A DNA stretch of 64,000 bases from Stictocephala bisonia (GCA_035578905.1 JAQJVL010000328.1:62001-126000); one strand, 5' to 3'; numbered from the stretch's first letter, positions 13,101-25,673 are shown. A program made the numbers and translations. Notes: generated from the sequence alone by a model not told the origin.

Positions 13101-15039
13101 GTAAGGCAACAGGTTGATCTCCATCCTTTCACCACGAATTAAAATACTTACAATTTACTCGTCTTGGTCGAATGTCTGAACGTGAAGCTTACATGTCCGG
13201 CTTGTATGTGCAAGACTTTGCAAAGTTCTCCTCAAATTATTTTCTAGACCTTTGAGAGCAGTAGTTACATCTTGCATGTTACAGAAGTAAGATTCAATCT
13301 AATGTTAAAGAAACATTAATAAAAAAGATATTAGTGTTGCAATTGCAGTCTATGTCATACTGAGATCTTAGCGAATACTTCTTTCCAAACCCCTTAATAC
13401 AACATTCAACCATACTTTCAGTATAGTACTTCATAAAGGAAAGATAAAAGAAAGGGAATTTATCTCACCATATTTTAGAAGCTGTTCTAGTCTATTCTAA
13501 AGAATTAGAGCGAATTCTCTTAGACGTACAATAACAGAAGAAGTAACACAATTTCCTTCAGCAGCAAAGAATACATCCATAAATTTAAGGAAAAGAGATT
13601 GGTCGACGGTGACAAGTCACCGAATACAATAATTAAGTGAAAATCAAGTTGACATATGTTATTATTTAGAGTTATATTTGTAGTTATCAGTTGACACCGT
13701 GCTATCATATGCACAATAAAACGTTACTGACTGTAAAAGAGAACAATATTACAACAAAATACATTTAAATCAATACTCTGACCGGCTGCAAAGAGTACGC
13801 GTCTGCTGTAACCGACAACTAAGCAGGGGCAGCGTGCAGATGAGTTCTTTTGACTGAATGTTGGAATCGGTCTAACGGACTCCTTTCAAATAAATAGCTG
13901 CAACCATGAAATTTTATAAAATCTTTAATTTTATCGGACTTGTTTAGTGATTATGGTTCATATTTGAGAGATAAACGAATTTAATTGAAAAAAAATAATT
14001 TTTGTTACAAAGTAAATATGTTTCATTCGGGTTTTCTGGTTTCAACATTATTATTTATGTATGCATACAAAACATGTTGTGCATATTAAGTGTAGTTAGA
14101 TCAAAACGTTCTTAAGTTATGAATGTTATTCAATAAAAAGAAAAACATTTCTTACGAATCAGAATAAATTCGAAACTTACCGAAGGAGAATTCCAGGAGA
14201 CTTACTTGTACTTTAGAACGCTTATAAACAGTTTCCAAAGGAAATTAGCATTCTACGACTATATTTCCTTCAGTAAAATGGCTACTAAATTGGGCCAGTT
14301 TCCTATAAGTGAGCCATCTGGCTTATGCTAGCGTCCTGTATACAGTCACAAGTAACGCTACCGCCAATTGATATAAAACTGTACCCACTCGTACTTAATA
14401 ATGAATGCAATCTGCTTCGCATCATGCTAACTTGTACATTTATTTACGGTAAAGCTTCGATATAGACTGATTGTTCAACTACGAATAATAATAGTAAAGC
14501 GAATCGTATGGCTTTGCTCAATCACACAGGTACATGTAACTCCTACTTGTCTTTAATATTTTATCAGAAATCGTCCGTGAATATAAAATTACAATTTGAC
14601 GAAAATGGCTAAGGTGTTGTGCACTCATATGATGGAAACAATTCATTGATACCTAATTTAGTGTTTAAAATGGAGACGCAGACGTACAGAAAAAATTCAA
14701 AGGTAAACATATTAACTATGCACTGCATGTCATGCGGTGAGTAACATACGTATTCAAAAGGATTTGGAGATAGCATTGCTTTTATTATGAATATCAGGTC
14801 GTGTTAAATTGAAATTAGTTATTTGTGCATATTCTTCTTATTTATTTAGCATTTCAGATGTAAATATGTATCGTGATCTGGTAGTGAATATTTAATCGAT
14901 ATCGTCCAGACAAGCCGAACTATTTTAATTTATATGATTTGTTTTGCAGTACATGATGTAAAAGCAAAGTAGATTACATGCATGAAGTCTGGAACAATTT
15001 TTGGGTCAACATGCCACTTTCACACCAAAGTGGTGAAAC
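10195..15039. other. Long non-coding stretch
   Basis: Nearly 5 kb without a recognisable gene. It includes a purine-rich Lys/Arg-type frame at 11314-11658 (low complexity), a 13-G run at 12114-12126 and scattered AT-rich tracts. None of the 60-90-codon frames here shows a domain, signal or splice context I can support. Confidence 0.5.
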
Positions 15040-15535
15040 GGTTCTAGCACGTGCTCCTCGGAATGCTCAGCTCAACTACACACACGGTGAAGGAAACAAT
15101 TACTTCCACGACAAGGTCGACTGTGGACGGATACACGCAAGGAAAATCTCCAGGTCGTGGCACGAGCCTCTGGACGACTGGATTCCTGACCGGCTGAAAT
15201 GGTTCTAGCACGTGCTCCTCGGAATGCTCAGCTCAACTGTACATACGGTGAAGGAAACCATTACTTACACGACAAGGTCGACAGTGGACGGATACACGCA
15301 GGGACAATCTCCAGGTCGTAGCACGAGCTTCTGACGACTGGATTCCTGACCGGCTAAAATTGTTCTAGCACGTGCTCCTTGGAATGCTCAGCTCAACTAT
15401 ACACACGCTGAAGGAAACAGTTACTTCCACGACAAGGTCGACTGTGGACGGATACACGCAAGGACAATCTCTAGGACATGGCACGAGCCTCTGGACGACT
15501 GGATTCCTGACCGGCTGAGATGGTTCTTGCACGTC
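15040..15535. repeat. Three tandem copies of a 160-bp unit
   Basis: GTTCTAGCACGTGCTCCT starts at 15041, 15202 and 15362, with a partial fourth start at 15522 (periods 161, 160, 160). Units share ATGCTCAGCTCAACT, GACAAGGTCGAC and GGATTCCTGACCGGCT and are over 90% alike by eye. Frames on both strands (14978-15208, 15421-15624) follow the repeat. Confidence 0.9.
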
Positions 15536-16659
15536 TTTTCGGTATGCAGCGTATATCTACATGTACTATCAAGGAAACTGTTAGAAACGAGAGACTTTAC
15601 CTTTGGCAATAGAATAAATGCCAATATATTTTAATCCTTAGTTAATTTATTTTTGCCGTTCTTGCGTGCAAGTATTGTTTATGTAGTATGATTGTACTTT
15701 CCATCTCAATTTCAGAACCTTAAGTAAAGGGTATAGATTGTTCGGAAGAAGTTGAAAAGAAAACAACGTTGCTATAGTAAACTTGTTAAACGAAGATTTA
15801 TTTAAACTCGCTTTGCACACTGAACATTACAGATAAGGAATTACGTTTTTTGAGATAAATCCTACGCATAGGCGAAACTCTTCAAGTATTTTGTTATCCA
15901 TTAATTATTAAATTCGAGTCCAGTTCGATGTGGCTGAATGATCGCTCACGACCATTGCAATTTTAGCCCACGTTAGCCACGGCTGCAACAGCCGCGTGAA
16001 CCGCGACGTTCCCAGACAACAACAATAATTAGTGTGGACAATAAATTGATCCAGCTATATCTGCAGCGGCCCACGGACTGCCGTAATGACGGCCCGGCGC
16101 CGCGGTGGCTCCGTGGCCAGAATTGATGCTCATCGCGATATATCCACTCTCTTCGCACAGTAGGCCTACATCACAACACATAACATATGCAGTTGATGTA
16201 CAAAAACCTATTTATTCAGGAACCGACTTGGGTTAAATATGCATAAAAGAAATAGATATATAAAACAATACTGCTCTGAGAAATAAATGGAGTTATTTCT
16301 GTGACAAATTAGTACATAAAATTTCATATGAATTGCGTTGTATAACATGATATTCATTCACAAGAGAAAGCCATATTTAAAATTGCACAAAAACAAATAA
16401 AAGAAAACCGCCATATAGCCTATATTTTTGATACCAGTTTTCACTCTATTGCTAAATAGACTGAACTTTTTTGTTAACTTGTTTTGTATTTCTACGGAAG
16501 GTTACACAGGTCTTGGTTTTTACCAACATGTTTTATTATGCATTCCTGTCTACTGATTTTGTTTTATCTAAAGAAAACTCTTCTGTTAAATCTAATAAAA
16601 AAATTAAAAAACACATTTCACCAAATATCTAGTTCGTCAAAAGAGAAAAAAGACCTTTT
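15536..16659. other. Non-coding with a GC-rich island at 15960-16160
   Basis: Mostly AT-rich. The 200-bp island is markedly GC- and CpG-rich (GGCCCGGCGCCGCGG at 16091) compared with everything around it. Two minus-strand frames are open across it. It could be a promoter fragment, an exon piece or an inserted fragment; I cannot tell which. Confidence 0.35.
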
Positions 16660-17145
16660 GTAGCATTATACGAGCATGACTTTGATTTAATCTCATCTCC
16701 CATATTAAAACAGGTATCCGACTTAATAACCATTCTTCTTCAACATTTGGTCAACGTCCCCTTTGAATAAGGGAGATTTCCAAAATATTTAAACAATGTC
16801 ATCAGACCACTTTTAAGAAAGATTGTAAGGAAGAATGTGAAGTGCCGGCCTATTTCTCTCACAACCTATACAGAATAATAGGTCTTTATTACCTATACAG
16901 GCTCAAAGGTCTTTGAGAGACGTTTCCTCAAGAGATTGGTCAATTTATCTGACATAAATAACATAATAACCGCTCCATTTTGTATTTTTGAATAGGAAAC
17001 CGATAGCCAAGGCAGTAAAAACTACAGATTATTTTTCGAACTCTCGAAGGCATTGTTCGCGATTGACAATAAACTTCTACTCAATAAGCATGATACTATG
17101 AATATTACAGGACCATCCCTCTCTTCGATCAGCTCCTATCTGTAG
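16660..17145 (+). pseudogene. Degraded non-LTR retrotransposon reverse transcriptase
   Basis: Conceptual translation, crossing several stops and frame changes, gives blocks in the order of a Jockey/CR1-type RT. First KVIP-like and CRPISLTT (compare YRPISLLP), then SKVFE, and later FELSKALFAIDNKLLLNKH, which corresponds to the FLDLSKAFDxVxHxxLLxKL region with the first catalytic aspartate changed. It ends at SSISSYL (compare WFxSYL). No YADD region remains. It is dead, 5'- and 3'-incomplete, and directly abuts the 39-bp minisatellite. Confidence 0.6.
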
Positions 17146-17162
17146 TAGATAGACAGTAGAGT

Positions 17163-17950
17163 ATGCAATTCAACTGTATTGACAACTATGGTTGCGAAAG
17201 GTGGGCAATCACTTATATTGACAACTCTAGTTGTGAAAGGTGGGCAACCGCTTGTATTGACAACTCTGGTTGTGAAAGGTGGGCAACCGCTTGTATTGAC
17301 AACTCTGGTTGTGAAAGGTGGGCAATCGCTTGTATTGACAACTCTGGTTGTGAAATGTGGGCAATCGCTTGTATTGACAACTATGGTTTTGAAATGTGGG
17401 CAATCGCTTGTATTGACAACTATGGTTGTGAAAGGTGGGTAATCGCTCGTATTGAAAATTCTGGTTGTGAAAGGTGGGCAACCGCTTGTATTGACTATTC
17501 TGGTTGTGAAAGGTGGGTAATCGCTTGTATTGACAACTATGGTTGTGAAATGTGGGCAATCGCTTGTATTGACAACTATGGTTGTGAAAGGTGGGTAATC
17601 GCTCGTATTGAAAATATTGGTTGTGAAATGTGGGCAATCGCTTGTATTGACAACTATGGTTGTGAAAGGTGGGTAATCGCTCGTATTGAAAATTCTGGTT
17701 GTGAAATGTGGGCAATCGCTTGTATTGACAACTATGATTGTGAAAGGTGGGTAATCGCTCGTATTGAAAATTCTGGTTGTGAAATGTGGGCAATCGCTTG
17801 TATTGACAACTATGGTTGTGAAAGGTGGGTAATCGCTCGTATTGAAAATTCTGGTTGTGAAAGGTGGGTAATCGCTCGTATTGAAAATTCTGGTTGTGAA
17901 AGGTGGGCAACCGCTTGTATTGACTATTCTGGTTGTGAAAGGTGGGCAAC
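17163..17950. repeat. 39-bp minisatellite, about 20 units
   Basis: Units of 39 bp (ATTGACAACTATGGTTGTGA + AAGGTGGGCAATCGCTTGT) repeat about 20 times with base substitutions but almost constant length. Because 39 = 13 codons, the array stays open on the plus strand (273 codons, 13-residue repeat ending GCERWAIA) and on the minus strand (263 codons). Openness on both strands argues for a repeat artefact, not a protein. The last unit runs straight into one copy of the 36-bp unit that forms the next array. Confidence 0.9.
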
Positions 17951-18208
17951 ACTACTGTACGTGTATGGGTGGGCGAGTGGGTAATACCATTGATTTTATA
18001 CACAAATAGATTTCCCATCCAATGTTAAATTTTGAGTCTCAAAATATCAGCTGTTTTTGTGGTCCATTGTGGAGCGCTAGTGTAGCTCCATGTAAATGTA
18101 ATGCAGTTTAAACCAGCTGTGGTTGCGGGCAATACTAACTAACAAAATTACTGGCACAAATATTCCTATTAGATGGTTTATCTATTGTAGGTGTATATAA
18201 TCAAGGGT
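17951..18208 (+). repeat. Single 36-bp unit plus dispersed repeat family D, copy 2
   Basis: 17951-17980 is one unit of the downstream G-rich minisatellite (CTGTACGTGTATGGGTGGG...). 17977-18208 is the closest relative of the family D copy at 4775. After AATCAAGGG the G-rich array starts again, so copy D is flanked on both sides by array units, as expected if it inserted into the array or the array expanded around it. Confidence 0.75.
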
Positions 18209-21085
18209 AATACCCCTGCACGTGTATGGGCGGGCGGGTTTGTCAATACCACTATAACTGTATGGGTGGGCGAGTGGGTAATACCACTGTACGTGTATGG
18301 GCGGGCGGGTGGGTAATACCCCTGCACGTGTATGGGCGGGCGGGTGGGTAATACCCCTGTACGTGTATGGGCGGGCGGGTGGGTAATACCCCTGCACGTG
18401 TATGTGTGGGTGGGAGGATCAATACCACTGTAACTGTATGGGTGGGCGAGTGGGTAATACCACTGTACGTGTATGGGCGGGCGGGTTTGTCAATACCACT
18501 ATAACTGTATGGGTGGGCGAGTGGGTAATACCACTGTACGTGTATGGGCGGGCGGGTGGGTAATACCACTGTACGTGTATGGGCGGGCGAGTGGGTAATA
18601 CCACTGTACGTGTATGGGCGGGCGGGTTTGTCAATACCACTATAACTGTATGGGTGGGCGAGTGGGTAATACCACTGTACGTGTATGGGCGGGCGGGTGG
18701 GTAATACCACTGTACGTGTATGGGCGGGCGAGTGGGTAATACCACTGTACGTGTATGGGCGGGCGGGTTTGTCAATACCACTATAACTGTATGGGCGGGC
18801 GAGTGGGTAATACCACTGTACGTGTATGGGCGGGCGGGTGGGTAATACCACTGTACGTGTATGGGCGGGCGAGTGGGTAATACCACTGTACGTGTATGGG
18901 CGGGCGGGTTTGTCAATACCACTATAACTGTATGGGTGGGCGAGTGGGTAATACCACTGTACGTGTATGGGCGGGCGGGCGGATCAATACCACTGTAACT
19001 GTATGGGTGGGCGAGTGGGTAATACCACTGTACGTGTATGGGCGGGCGGGTGGGTAATACCACTGTACGTGTATGGGCGGGCGAGTGGGTAATACCACTG
19101 TACGTGTATGGGCGGGCGGGTTTGTCAATACCACTATAACTGTATGGGTGGGCGAGTGGGTAATACCACTGTACGTGTATGGGCGGGCGGGTGGGTAATA
19201 CCACTGTACGTGTATGGGCGGGCGGGTTTGTCAATACCACTATAACTGTATGGGCGGGCGAGTGGGTAATACCACTGTACGTGTATGGGCGGGCGGGTTT
19301 GTCAATACCACTATAACTGTATGGGTGGGCGAGTGGGTAATACCACTGTACGTGTATGGGCGGGCGGGTGGGTAATACCACTGTACGTGTATGGGCGGGC
19401 GAGTGGGTAATACCACTGTACGTGTATGGGCGGGCGGGTTTGTCAATACCACTATAACTGTATGGGCGGGCGAGTGGGTAATACCACTGTACGTGTATGG
19501 GCGGGCGGGTTTGTCAATACCACTATAACTGTATGGGTGGGCGAGTGGGTAATACCACTGTACGTGTATGGGCGGGCGGGTGGGTAATACCACTGTACGT
19601 GTATGGGCGGGCGAGTGGGTAATACCACTGTACGTGTATGGGCGGGCGGGTTTGTCAATACCACTATAACTGTATGGGCGGGCGAGTGGGTAATACCACT
19701 GCACGTGTATGGGCGGGCGGGTTTGTCAATACCACTATAACTGTATGGGTGGGCGAGTGGGTAATACCACTGTACGTGTATGGGCGGGCGGGTTTGTCAA
19801 TACCACTATAACTGTATGGGTGGGCGAGTGGGTAATACCACTGTACGTGTATGGGCGGGCGGGTGGGTAATACCACTGTACGTGTATGGGCGGGCGAGTG
19901 GGTAATACCACTGTACGTGTATGGGCGGGCGGGTTTGTCAATACCACTATAACTGTATGGGTGGGCGAGTGGGTAATACCACTGTACGTGTATGGGCGGG
20001 CGGGTTTGTCAATACCACTATAACTGTATGGGTGGGCGAGTGGGTAATACCACTGTACGTGTATGGGCGGGCGGGTTTGTCAATACCACTATAACTGTAT
20101 GGGTGGGCGAGTGGGTAATACCACTGTACGTGTATGGGTGGGCGAGTGGGTAATACCACTGTACGTGTATGGGCGGGCGGGTTTGTCAATACCACTATAA
20201 CTGTATGGGTGGGCGAGTGGGTAATACCACTGTACGTGTATGGGCGGGCGGGTTTGTCAATACCACTATAACTGTATGGGTGGGCGAGTGGGTAATACCA
20301 CTGTACGTGTATGGGTGGGCGAGTTTGTCAATACCACTATAACTGTATGGGTGGGCGAGTGGGTAATACCACTGTACGTGTATGGGCGGGCGGGTTTGTC
20401 AATACCACTATAACTGTATGGGTGGGCGAGTGGGTAATACCACTGTACGTGTATGGGCGGGCGGGTTTGTCAATACCACTATAACTGTATGGGTGGGCGA
20501 GTGGGTAATACCACTGTACGTGTATGGGCGGGCGGGTTTGTCAATACCACTATAACTGTATGGGTGGGCGAGTGGGTAATACCACTGTACGTGTATGGGT
20601 GGGCGAGTGGGTAATACCCCTGCACGTGTATGGGCGGGCGGGTTTGTCAATACCACTATAACTGTATGGGTGGGCGGGTGGGTAATACCACTGCACGTGT
20701 ATGGGTGGGCGAGTGGGTAATACCACTGTACGTGTATGGGCGGGCGGGTTTGTCAATACCACTATAACTGTATGGGTGGGCGAGTGGGTAATACCACTGT
20801 ACGTGTATGGGCGGGCGGGTTTGTCAATACCACTATAACTGTATGGGTGGGCGAGTGGGTAATACCACTGTACGTGTATGGGCGGGCGGGTGGGTAATAC
20901 CACTGTGCGTGTATGGGCGGGCGAGTGGGTAATACCACTGTACGTGTATGGGCGGGCGGGTTTGTCAATACCACTATAACTGTATGGGTGGGCGAGTGGG
21001 TAATACCACTGTACGTGTATGGGCGGGCGGGTGGGTAATACCAATGCACATGTATGTGTGGGCGGGAGGATCAATACCACTGTAA
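18209..21085. repeat. G-rich 35/36-bp minisatellite, about 80 units
   Basis: Units carry AATACCACTGTACGTGTATG followed by GGGCGGGCGGGTGGGT or variants ending GGGTTTGTC or GAGTGGGT. A 35-mer and 36-mer often alternate as a 71-bp dimer (TACGTG type, then TATAACTG type), with trimers interspersed. Many units contain GGGCGGGCGGGTGGG (for example 18299-18313), four G-triplets with one-base spacers, on the plus strand only. Long minus-strand frames rich in PPARPYT or THSPAH (up to 320 codons) only mirror the repeat. Confidence 0.95.
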
Positions 21086-23879
21086 CTGTGTGGATCAATA
21101 CTACAAGTTTACAAGTTAAAGAGTATAAATTACAAGGGTATTTTCTAATATGACCCCGCATTTTCAATTTACTTTCTATAGCCACTATAGAAATCGAAGT
21201 TAAGTTTCGATATAGGCCTATGATTTATTAACTATTAGACATAAAAAACATGTTATGAATTATGAATGTTATTTATTACTTAACATGACGCTATTGTTCA
21301 GTTCAGTAACTTGTTTTTCAAATAAAGAAACTGATTGCTTGTTCGTTTTTGCAAAGCATATTAATTTAATATTACTTCAAGTAACATATATTTATTTTTA
21401 TGCTTATTACATAAAAGTGTACGATTTTATCTGTTTCAATTACTGTTTATAATACGATTGTTTATGGTATTTGGAAAACTACTGAATTTTATCTTTGTTT
21501 TTATTTATACATTTTAACTGTAGTGTAAACATTAAATATAGTTTTGGATCAGGTGTTGGTACATCAGAGTATTTTAGTTGGGTTGCATTTTCATAAGTAA
21601 ATACCTCTGAGACTAAGTTACAGTTAAGACAGTCTAAAAGAGATGTTTTCAACACTAGATATAAGCTGAGAAAGCAGCATCCTCCCGGAGATACGGAGTA
21701 TCACAATGGGTTCCAGATTGCCGCTGGGAACTGAAAATCCTTTCCCCGCCATGAGCCGTTACAGGAACAGCCTGTGAATGGAACGGCCGTCATGCCGACT
21801 TACCATCAGATTTGCATTCTACTTTACCGACAGTAGAGTGACGACGGAAGATCGCACTGGCGTCGGGTTGTTTCATAACACAATGGTAGGGAGGCCTTGC
21901 AACTACACCGTGAGTATGGTTTGTGACTAACCACCGTCATCCCATAATTAACCTTCAAGTATACACTTTTAGTACCTCAAAGACAACGGTGGACTCCATC
22001 AGACTCCAATTAGTAAAGTAAATAATTGTTTTTAGTTCTTTTTATTTAAAATTGTGTATTTATTGTTTATGTAGTTTTCCTCTGTGTTCTCTACATACTT
22101 TAATGTGTTTCAGCTCAATATATAATAAAATAATATAAGATTGAAACAAAACATACACTATTTTACAATAAAAGTATGTTTCCGAACATTTAACAAAATA
22201 TATGATTTAATAAAAATTACAATAACACAACATACACATTTGAAATCAGGAATAAATGTACTATAAGATAATTATGGTGAAAATTTGGAAATATACACAT
22301 ATTTTCTCACTATACCTAAAAAAAATTGGAAATAATATGTTACAAAACTTGAAGAAAAAGTTAACAACAAAATAATTTTCCGTTATGGCCTTGCTTGCAT
22401 AGTCGCGAAAGATCGTATTCACAAATCACAGCATGATACAATAATAAATAAAGATGCAATAAAACTTTCTTTTACATCTATCTATGGAATCTTATCTTAT
22501 CTTATCATCTTTTTCAATGGGAATCTTATCTATGGATTCCCATTGAAATAGTAGTCTAAGAAAAAAAAGAAATCGGAAGTATAATACTGGAGTCCACAAG
22601 AACCCACTATAGCTTGTAATATTTACTATAAAACAGTTAGTCCATTTTAAAAAATAACTGAACCATTGCAAAAAGGTTAATTACACTAAACTAAATTTAC
22701 TAAATTTACATGGGTGCTAAGTACGAATACAAGAATTTTTAAACAAAAATGTATGCATTAAAAAATCGATTGGGATCCAATGGACCCCAGTGTTATATTT
22801 GAGGGTTTATTCCCACAAAGTTCCGTCTTCTAGAATGGAAGTGTATTGGGAAAACTGCAAATCGATGTAGGAATCCATCCAAGTAGCTACAGAAATATAC
22901 AGCAAAAATCAACCGTGTTTCCAGTGTAAAACTGGCATCATTGCTCGCTCTTCAATAAGTAATGTAGTTCAGTCTACTACTAAGTGGTGTATGATTATTA
23001 GAGTAGCTTCATTATTCCTATTCCCATCCACCCCACCCCCCAAAAATTAAGAAAAACAGCAATTAGTGTAACTTAAAAGTTTTATAGTAAGAATGCTAAA
23101 AATATTACTAGCACTACGCAAAATCATTAAACCAAAAGTAATAGACCACACGAGATTTCATTACCAAGCGAAATGTAACACAAGTCTAAAGTGTGTATAA
23201 TATATCTAAGGTGCACTTACAAAAGGCTCATAGCCACCCAAACCGTTTTAAGATGCGATCGTTAGTATCTGACCGATTTGTTTACGAAAACAGAGACTTT
23301 ATTAAAATTAAATTAAAATTTTGGAGGACAACATTGTGGAAAAAGTAAAGCAAAAGTAGAAGTTCCTTGATTCCCTTACCGTTGGGAAAAAGTAGCTGAT
23401 TTTCAGGCACCAATTCCGTAATGCCAAATACAATTATTGAACTGTAAATATCAAATTTACTGACTGGTACGAAAATATAAGTAAGGAACCATGCAGTCAT
23501 TTGACTAATTAATTGATGTATTAAACAAAGCGGGAATAGCTCCTATATAAAAAAAAAACCCCGAAGCCTGACATTTTAAAATTTAGAAAATATGTTTTGT
23601 AATAAGACGTTAACATTCAGGCGAACTTCCAACACTTAACACTCAAGGTTGCGGGGATACACCTAGCATAAAAAATAAATTTAACATTTCAAACGCCAAA
23701 TAAACAAAAATATCATATAAAACATCAAATTAATTTTACACCCAAAACGTAAGATGCTGCTTCTCAAACTTTGAGATTGTTAGAGTTCAGGCGGTAGTTC
23801 TTTGAGGAATCATTATCGAGACAAAATATCGATTATCTCTTATAGTATAAGAGGCGTAGGCAGACAAATATCATCATCA
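21086..23879. other. Non-coding stretch
   Basis: AT-rich, with a GC-richer patch at about 21680-21960 that has no extended frame, and a small hairpin (CAATGGGAATC / GATTCCCATTG) near 22515-22547. Nothing else is supportable. Confidence 0.5.
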
Positions 23880-24295
23880 AAGGTGTTCTGCTTTAAGCCA
23901 GGTCCTGCTGCAACCTTCCGCCAAACCTGTCTGTTATGATTAAATAGTTTTTTTTGTCTCATACTTCCTTCCGATCCTTACAATGTCCAGCACATGATAG
24001 CTTCTTCTTCTTCCCTTTCATCTCTGTGGTATAACTTTTCCTTCTATGGCTGTCTTCAAAAGGCTCTCTCCTCTCATAACACCCTTTAGTTTTCAGCACT
24101 TCTTTCTCTTCATCCACAAAACTTCGCCTCTAAATAAAGTGATTTTTCATCTCAGTACTTCTTCATTTCGCACTTTATCTTCCCGTCATACTACCTCCAT
24201 CCTTTATCTTCCCGTCCTACTACCTCCATCCTTTTCAAATTCTCGTTACCCCTGCTTCCAATCTCTTGTGGTCTTCTTTTCTATGAAGATGAATC
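23880..24295 (-). pseudogene. Relic of RTE-like retrotransposon C-terminus (minus strand)
   Basis: Read on the minus strand, this matches the plus-strand relic at 49725-50070 block by block: AATGAAGAAGTACTGAG, GTGCTGAAAACT, GCCATAGAAGGAAAAGTTAT, GGATCGGAAGGAAGTATGA, then GGCGGAAGGTTG. In intact relatives this region follows the RT domain and encodes NEEVLRRVxEER...LxTI-RR-K-W-H-type sequence. There are many stops and frameshifts, and an internal 28-bp duplication (TTTATCTTCCCGTC...). No function remains. Confidence 0.5.
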
Positions 24296-25030
24296 AAAAT
24301 ACAAATATACAGCTAATGAAATAAAAATTAAGTGAAACGGTAGCGACACAATGACAATAGCCACAAAATGCATGGTTCGGTCTCCAGTGGCCGTCCTCTT
24401 GATGACCGCTGAGTGTCAGGAAACGTTGATTGTGGTGTAATGACGGAGGTAATGAAGTCTGTGATGATGCGATTCCGCAGAACAGCTGTCCACCATTGTT
24501 TGTTACGGAACCGTTGTTAGGGCTAAGAATTCCCGTAACCGTCAAAGAACAATAACTGTGAAGGGAAAAGTAAACAGGATGGAATTAAAGACATTACAAG
24601 AGGCTTACCTTGATTATGTACACTTATTACTGAGAATAAATAGATTTAAATTGATAATGTTAGTTCCTAATTACGGTTACGTACAAACTACTTCTCGTCA
24701 TAGTAAATTATTAAGCTCGATATACAGTAGGGTATATAATAGAGTATATTTATAAAGTAATGGCATAGTACATGAAATTACTCCTAAAACACAAATATGC
24801 ATAAGAAAATCCTAGACGAATAAATTATTAGGGGATAAAACGAAACAAACATCAAATAAAACTTTACACATTCCTCTATTGCTTTCCAAGGGCAAACCAA
24901 AATCAAATCATTCAATGTCAACTTAAAAATCAATCTACAACAAAATTCAATTCCTGCGTGACGTACAAGAGTAAGTCCAGTAATTTGTCTGCGTCTTCAC
25001 ATTCGATGTTCTGCAAAAAAAAAAAAAAAA
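24296..25030. other. Non-coding stretch ending in a poly-A run
   Basis: No gene recognised. A small hairpin at about 25000-25045 (CACATTCGATGTT / AACATCGAATGTG around about 20 A) sits at the junction with the Penelope relic and may mark a rearrangement. Confidence 0.5.
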
Positions 25031-25318
25031 AACATCGAATGTGGAGATGTTTCCAAGAAACGTGAAATATCTAATGTAGCTAAACACCTTCTGAATTGTA
25101 CCCACAGTTTAAATGAAATAGATGAAAATGTAGATATTCTAAAAGTTTGTAAGAAGGGTCGTATTATGAATGCTTGGGAAGAGTTACTTATTTTTAAAGA
25201 AAAATGTAAGGATCGTGATAAACTAATGAATGAACAGGTTAATTTTGATTCCGAATTAGTTTTTAATAATGTATTTTCAGCGACTAAAAGAATAGAAGTA
25301 ACAGCCAGTAGGGATTAA
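25031..25318 (+). pseudogene. Penelope-like element, C-terminal GIY-YIG endonuclease part
   Basis: One open 95-codon stretch, ending at TAA 25316-25318, reads SNVAKHLLNCTHSLNEIDEN, then ILKVCKKGRIMNAWEELLIF and MNEQVNFDSELVFNN. This is the typical end of Penelope-like retroelement proteins (H-L...H...KGR-x-N-x-x-EE-x-x-I...LN-x-Q), the second half of the GIY-YIG endonuclease that nicks target DNA. The GIY-YIG residues and the whole RT domain are missing, so the copy is 5'-truncated at the poly-A hairpin. The frame is undamaged, suggesting a fairly young fragment. Confidence 0.7.
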
Positions 25319-25394
25319 CCAATAATATCACAGCAGCCGCCATTTTGACGATTCCAGCCAATGGGGTCACGTGATCATAGGCCTATAAATTGAG

Positions 25395-25525
25395 TTGTTG
25401 AACACCATTTTCCATTCTTTTGTGAATCCCTCAGTTCTGAGGAAGGTGAGCGTGGTTCACTGAAATCGATCACCATAATATTTGTGCATTTTGTACTTGT
25501 ATTGTAGTATATTTGTACATTTTGA
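25395..25525 (+). other. Penelope-like 3' end with hammerhead-like motif
   Basis: About 75 bp after the Penelope-like stop, CTGAGGA (25437-25443), a GGTG/CACT stem and GAAA (25462-25465) are followed by TCGATCACCATAATATTTG. The whole stretch TTTTGTGAATCCCTC... to TTGTACTTGTATTGTA is shared with 63666-63752. This ties that motif to a Penelope-like element. The opposite arm needed for a full hammerhead fold is absent here. Confidence 0.55.
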
Positions 25526-25673
25526 GATTATATTTACTAATTTTACAAACAAAATGCAAGACTACAGTTTTTTAGTAAATCTTATTATAATATTCACAGT
25601 GTTTGTTTCAACAAAAACTGATAAAAACAGCTGAGTTATGATGCAAAACAATGTTTTACAGTATTAACCAAAG

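Noticed and set aside
18252..21185. Minus-strand frames up to 320 codons rich in Pro/Tyr (PPARPYT, THSPAH repeats) as proline-rich proteins
   Set aside because: They mirror the 35/36-bp minisatellite, shift between several overlapping frames, and have no start context, signal or unique flanks.
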